Of a DNA stretch of 64,000 bases, positions 61,901 through 64,000 are shown one piece after another. The number at the start of each line of letters is the position of its first letter. Positions within the stretch are counted from its first letter, which is position 1. This stretch comes from Larkinella bovis (lineage in GTDB: Bacteria > Bacteroidota > Bacteroidia > Cytophagales > Spirosomataceae). The notes under the pieces were generated by a model, which worked only from the letters and a program-made list of their open reading frames with translations, searched no databases and had not been told where the DNA came from. The position numbers were made by a program, and so were the translations under genes. Where the stretch lies: positions 434,001-498,000 of the forward strand of contig NZ_JBHSMA010000002.1 of NCBI RefSeq assembly GCF_042655385.1. Direction: 5' to 3'.

Positions 61901-64000
61901 GTAGAAGCACCCCCCGTGCAAAACCAACCACCGGTAATCGTCCAGGACCCGGTCAGCCAGACGGCGGTTGTTGGGCAGTCGTACCATTTCCAGATACCAC
62001 TCCAAACCTTTTCGGATCCGGATGGCACCATCGCCAGCATTGCGGTTTCGGGTTTGCCGGCCGGGCTGACCTATACGCAAAGCAGCCGGACGATTTCCGG
62101 GACGTTGACTACCCCGCAAACGGCGACCATTTCGGTCACAGCCACCGATAACGGCGGAGCGACGGTAACGGTTAGTTTCCAACTGACGGTGGTGCCTCCG
62201 GCCAATCAGACCCCGAAAGTCAGTAGCCCGATTCCGGACCAGGTGGCGACGGTGGGGAAGGCGCTGACTTATCAGCTTGGGGCAGAAACGTTTGCGGATT
62301 CGGATGGCAGGATTGAAAACGTGGAAATTGTCAGCGGTTTACCGGCTGGGCTGACCTATACGCAAAGTAGCCGGACCATTAGCGGAACACCGACGACACC
62401 GACCACCACGACCGTGACGGTGAAAGCCACCGACAATGAGGGCGCTTCCGTGACGACTACCTTCCGGTTTACGGTCAATGCCGCCCCGATACCGGACAAT
62501 AAACCCCCCGTGGTTGTCGAGCCGATTCCGGATCAGACGGCAACCATTGGTCAGGCCTTCACGTATGCCATTAGTGGAAGCGTTTTTACCGACCCGGACG
62601 GAAATATTACGACAGTCGAAGTCCTGAGTAGTTTGCCCGATGGCTTGACGTATAGTCCACCCGTTCGAACCATTAGCGGAGTTCCCAGCGCAAAGGTGGC
62701 GCAGCGCGGTCTGACCGCATCCGTTAGCGAACCCCTGATAACGACGGTGGTTGTGAAGGCCACCGACAACCACGGCGGCTGGGTGACTACGAGTTTCCGC
62801 CTGACGGTAAATCCGGCACCCAACGAACCGCCTGTCGTCTCGAGTCCGATTCCGGCCCAAACCGCCACCGTTGGCAAGAGCTTCGTCTACACGATTGGCG
62901 ATGACATTTTTTCGGATTCCGATGGCCATATTGCCAACGTCGAAGTGAGCGGTTTACCGACCGGTCTGGCCTATACGCAGCATTCGCGGGTCATTGCCGG
63001 AATACCGACAGTCGCCGGTAGCGCAACGGTGACGGTGACAGCCACCGACAACCAGGGCGCGACGGTAACGACGAGCTTCCGGCTGACCGTCAGCCCGGCC
63101 CCGAACGAGCCGCCGGTGGTTTCGCAAACGATTCCGGATCAATCGGCCACCGTAGGACAAAATTTTTCGTATACCCTTGGAACCGGGGTGTTTACCGATC
63201 CGGATGGCGTTATTGCGAGAGTGGAAATTACCAGCGGTTTACCGACCGGTCTGGCCTATACGCAGCATTCGCGGGTCATTGCCGGAACACCGACAGCCGC
63301 CGGTAGTTCAACGGTGACGGTGAAAGCTACCGACAACCAGGGCGCGACGGTGACCACTACGTTCCGTTTAACGGTCAGCCCGGCTCCGAACGAGCCGCCG
63401 GTGGTTTCGCAAACGATTCCGGATCAAACGGCGACGGTGGGCCAGACTTTTACGTATACGATCGGTGCCGGCGTGTTTACCGATCCGGACGGCAGTATCG
63501 CAAAAGTGGAAATTACCAGCGGTTTGCCAGCCGGCCTGACCTATACGCAGAACACGCGGAGCATGACTGGAAAACCGACAACGGCAGGCGTTGCTACGGT
63601 AACCGTGAAAGCAACGGATAATCAGGGTGCGGCCGTGACAACGACCTTCCGTGTCACCGTAAACCCGGCCCCGAGCGGAGGAAATCAGCCCCCGGTTCTG
63701 CTCAGTCCGATTCCGGACCAGACCTTCGTTACGAGTGAAGAATATACCTATATGCTCGGAAAAACGCAGTTTACGGACCCGGATGGTAGCATTGCTTCGG
63801 TTGAAATTGCCGGTCTGCCCGCCGGACTCGTTTATAATAAAGCGGCTGGTATCATTGGTGGAAAGCCTTCGAAAGCCGGTGTTTACAAGGTGGAGGTGAA
63901 AGCCATTGATAATAAGGGGGCTTCGACGACCGTCAACTTTACGATTACGGTTATAGAAAATGCGGTTATGAAATTGTATAAGGCCGGAAAAGGACCGGAA
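58985..64000 (+). CDS. Giant secreted multi-Ig protein with GH42-like N-terminus, C-terminus cut by window edge
   Basis: The frame is open for 1,672 codons from the ATG at 58985 to the window end. It has an N-terminal signal or anchor (LGNAFNVALLLVVTFYVGYA). Residues about 48-470 resemble a GH42-type beta-galactosidase barrel: NAVEITINWDRIYP, FRQYLQARFSLSQLNQRWGT and ANFGGLDARPKLEK. The usual catalytic Asn-Glu is not obvious, so activity is uncertain. Eleven putative Ig (He_PIG/cadherin-like) repeats follow from 60428, interrupted by one GWVWDR module (61019-61324). A T9SS tail is expected beyond the window. Probably a large surface or secreted glycan-binding protein. Confidence 0.88.
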   Translation, partial: MVAKLPIRILGNAFNVALLLVVTFYVGYAHSLTKPSEPRTKGAKRAAIELDTNRYIGLTIFNFERIAERDDERIRHSAQHGCNAVEITINWDRIYPTINSTAYWDVVDSHIRTAEDHNLKIALRVHVGRDADKLGGFWGVHETMQAADSARNTKTGIVQFTFAHERTVDRAMAFVQEVASRYHYLQKQGKLLFFSVVSSPALEAEYTPVYDPPSGSGKYVVPYDYSIHELTGFRQYLQARFSLSQLNQRWGTDFSTWNKVMPPANNKSNPYAVHDGVRGQDWYVFRHRQLKKFIDKVDGAVKSVDPSIVVINQHGCVWDRLSGLRATFAFKNLAENADGLKFNDGPDYNHRFSMDVVRSNLKPGAFMVNAVDGMFHPSVSAEKYYEQIAQCYEHGAKMLTLANFGGLDARPKLEKLIHMVVDSNKLLQKRVTQVQTVGAAIGYKLSDILKSSSIAQERWSQRYNQNGKKPVRIELDEDLLRNEPPVINSLPVVSKPLVDQNAIVGQPFSYSIGSTFTDSDGTIVSVEASNLPIGIGWSSATGEFSGTPTRVEATLVTLTARDNLGATVTASFRLTVTDPTTTNQPPVAPIVAAQNGQVGTAFAYTLPAFTDPENLPLSHSLTGLPAGLTFSTETRVLSGTPATAGVYSLTYSASDPSEIVSTTFFQFTVKDVPPPPIRTGNFEGYFDTYNCEGDIWGWVWDRNLPNTPMPIEVLDGLNVIGKFTADLYRPDLVAAKKGNAQHGYQFLIPNSVKDGLPHVISMRIENSEYYLKGSPKTVVCPPSTAQTTDPSNKPPVAVPIPIQNAYLQVPFSYTLPEFTHEDGQTLIYAVSGGVAGLTYNQATRTFSGVPSQTGTFTASVIVSDGEGGYTPATVTVVVTAAPANRPPVVAQPIPNQTATVDQAFTYTLPANTFTDPDNNLTGLQVSGLPNSFSYTTANRTISGTPTAAGIITVTVKAVDAVNASVTTTFNITVEAPPVQNQPPVIVQDPVSQTAVVGQSYHFQIPLQTFSDPDGTIASIAVSGLPAGLTYTQSSRTISGTLTTPQTATISVTATDNGGATVTVSFQLTVVPPANQTPKVSSPIPDQVATVGKALTYQLGAETFADSDGRIENVEIVSGLPAGLTYTQSSRTISGTPTTPTTTTVTVKATDNEGASVTTTFRFTVNAAPIPDNKPPVVVEPIPDQTATIGQAFTYAISGSVFTDPDGNITTVEVLSSLPDGLTYSPPVRTISGVPSAKVAQRGLTASVSEPLITTVVVKATDNHGGWVTTSFRLTVNPAPNEPPVVSSPIPAQTATVGKSFVYTIGDDIFSDSDGHIANVEVSGLPTGLAYTQHSRVIAGIPTVAGSATVTVTATDNQGATVTTSFRLTVSPAPNEPPVVSQTIPDQSATVGQNFSYTLGTGVFTDPDGVIARVEITSGLPTGLAYTQHSRVIAGTPTAAGSSTVTVKATDNQGATVTTTFRLTVSPAPNEPPVVSQTIPDQTATVGQTFTYTIGAGVFTDPDGSIAKVEITSGLPAGLTYTQNTRSMTGKPTTAGVATVTVKATDNQGAAVTTTFRVTVNPAPSGGNQPPVLLSPIPDQTFVTSEEYTYMLGKTQFTDPDGSIASVEIAGLPAGLVYNKAAGIIGGKPSKAGVYKVEVKAIDNKGASTTVNFTITVIENAVMKLYKAGKGPE
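60428..63957 (+). repeat. Eleven tandem He_PIG/Ig-like repeats
   Basis: Each unit is about 93-109 codons with a PP[VI]...IPDQ start, FTDPDG centre, GLPAGLTY, SGTPT and a terminal VKATDNxGA...TFRLTV. Starts fall near 60428, 60732, 61357, 61633, 61921, 62203, 62497, 62821, 63103, 63388 and 63683. Units 8 to 10 are nearly identical at DNA level. Unit 7 has an insertion of about 14 residues (KVAQRGLTASVSEP) after its SGVPS motif. Confidence 0.85.
61019..61324 (+). other. GWVWDR two-cysteine module, copy C
   Basis: 102 residues between Ig repeats 2 and 3 of the giant protein: Cys in TYNCEGD, GWVWDRNLPNT, RPDLVAAKKGNAQHGYQF and Cys in KTVVC. Both cysteines and the blocks coincide with copies A and B. 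Confidence 0.75.

Noticed and set aside
60515..62182. 555-codon minus-strand open frame
   Set aside because: It is antisense to the Ig repeats; its Gly/Arg-rich repeating sequence mirrors the repeat array and has no start context or homology.

Overview
The window looks like chromosomal DNA of a Bacteroidota member, most likely Cytophagales of the Spirosoma/Larkinella type. The grounds are: two SusC/SusD pairs, a type IX secretion (T9SS) C-terminal tail, a hybrid one-protein two-component regulator, LytS/LytTR signalling, DUF983 and DUF1304 proteins, weak Shine-Dalgarno sequences, and several TAnnTTTG -7 promoter boxes. G+C is moderate (roughly low-to-mid 50s by eye). Both window edges cut genes.

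Positions 1-6,340 hold a truncated DUF885 lipoprotein, a small DUF6582 protein, a DUF305-like protein, then a probable metal or redox operon (polytopic membrane protein, membrane-anchored His-motif protein, c-type cytochrome) and a secreted sugar isomerase-like protein. Positions 6,348-16,644 are almost all minus strand. From promoter-distal to promoter-proximal they hold DUF983, an AraC regulator, an NlpC/P60 endopeptidase, a lipoprotein, a class A-type serine hydrolase, a PLP alpha-oxoamine synthase-like enzyme, an L-Ala-D/L-Glu epimerase, a DUF922 protein, MoeA and a pirin. The endopeptidase, epimerase and serine hydrolase together suggest murein-peptide recycling. Positions 16,912-20,546 hold a GH13 enzyme, a small membrane protein and aspartate carbamoyltransferase (pyrB).

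Positions 20,600-50,000 are an accessory carbohydrate island. Its left side has a truncated DoxX relic, a Tat-exported (beta/alpha)-barrel protein, a beta-helix protein, an orphan T9SS tail and a hybrid two-component regulator. An IS3-type transposase relic lies beside the main operon: ECF sigma, FecR anti-sigma, SusC (with STN domain), SusD, a second SusC (no STN), a second SusD, a DUF1735-like lipoprotein, and two GH99/WbsX-like enzymes flanking a metallophosphoesterase. A T9SS beta-helix protein follows. FecR and the STN domain imply a cell-surface signalling circuit; the hybrid regulator gives a second sensor.

Positions 50,221-58,375 are ordinary housekeeping and accessory genes: a class C-type serine hydrolase, an FAD monooxygenase, an isochorismatase-like hydrolase, a phosphoesterase, DUF1304, and a LytS/LytTR pair. 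Positions 58,985-64,000 are the first 1,672 codons of a giant secreted protein with a GH42-like N-terminus and at least eleven putative Ig repeats.

The most unusual items are a recurrent ~100-residue two-cysteine 'GWVWDR' module (three copies in two proteins), a set of purine/pyrimidine or GGTTTA-rich inverted-repeat spacers lying in the same orientation between genes, and a 22-bp perfect palindrome in the pirin promoter. No rRNA, tRNA, CRISPR array or intact mobile element was seen.
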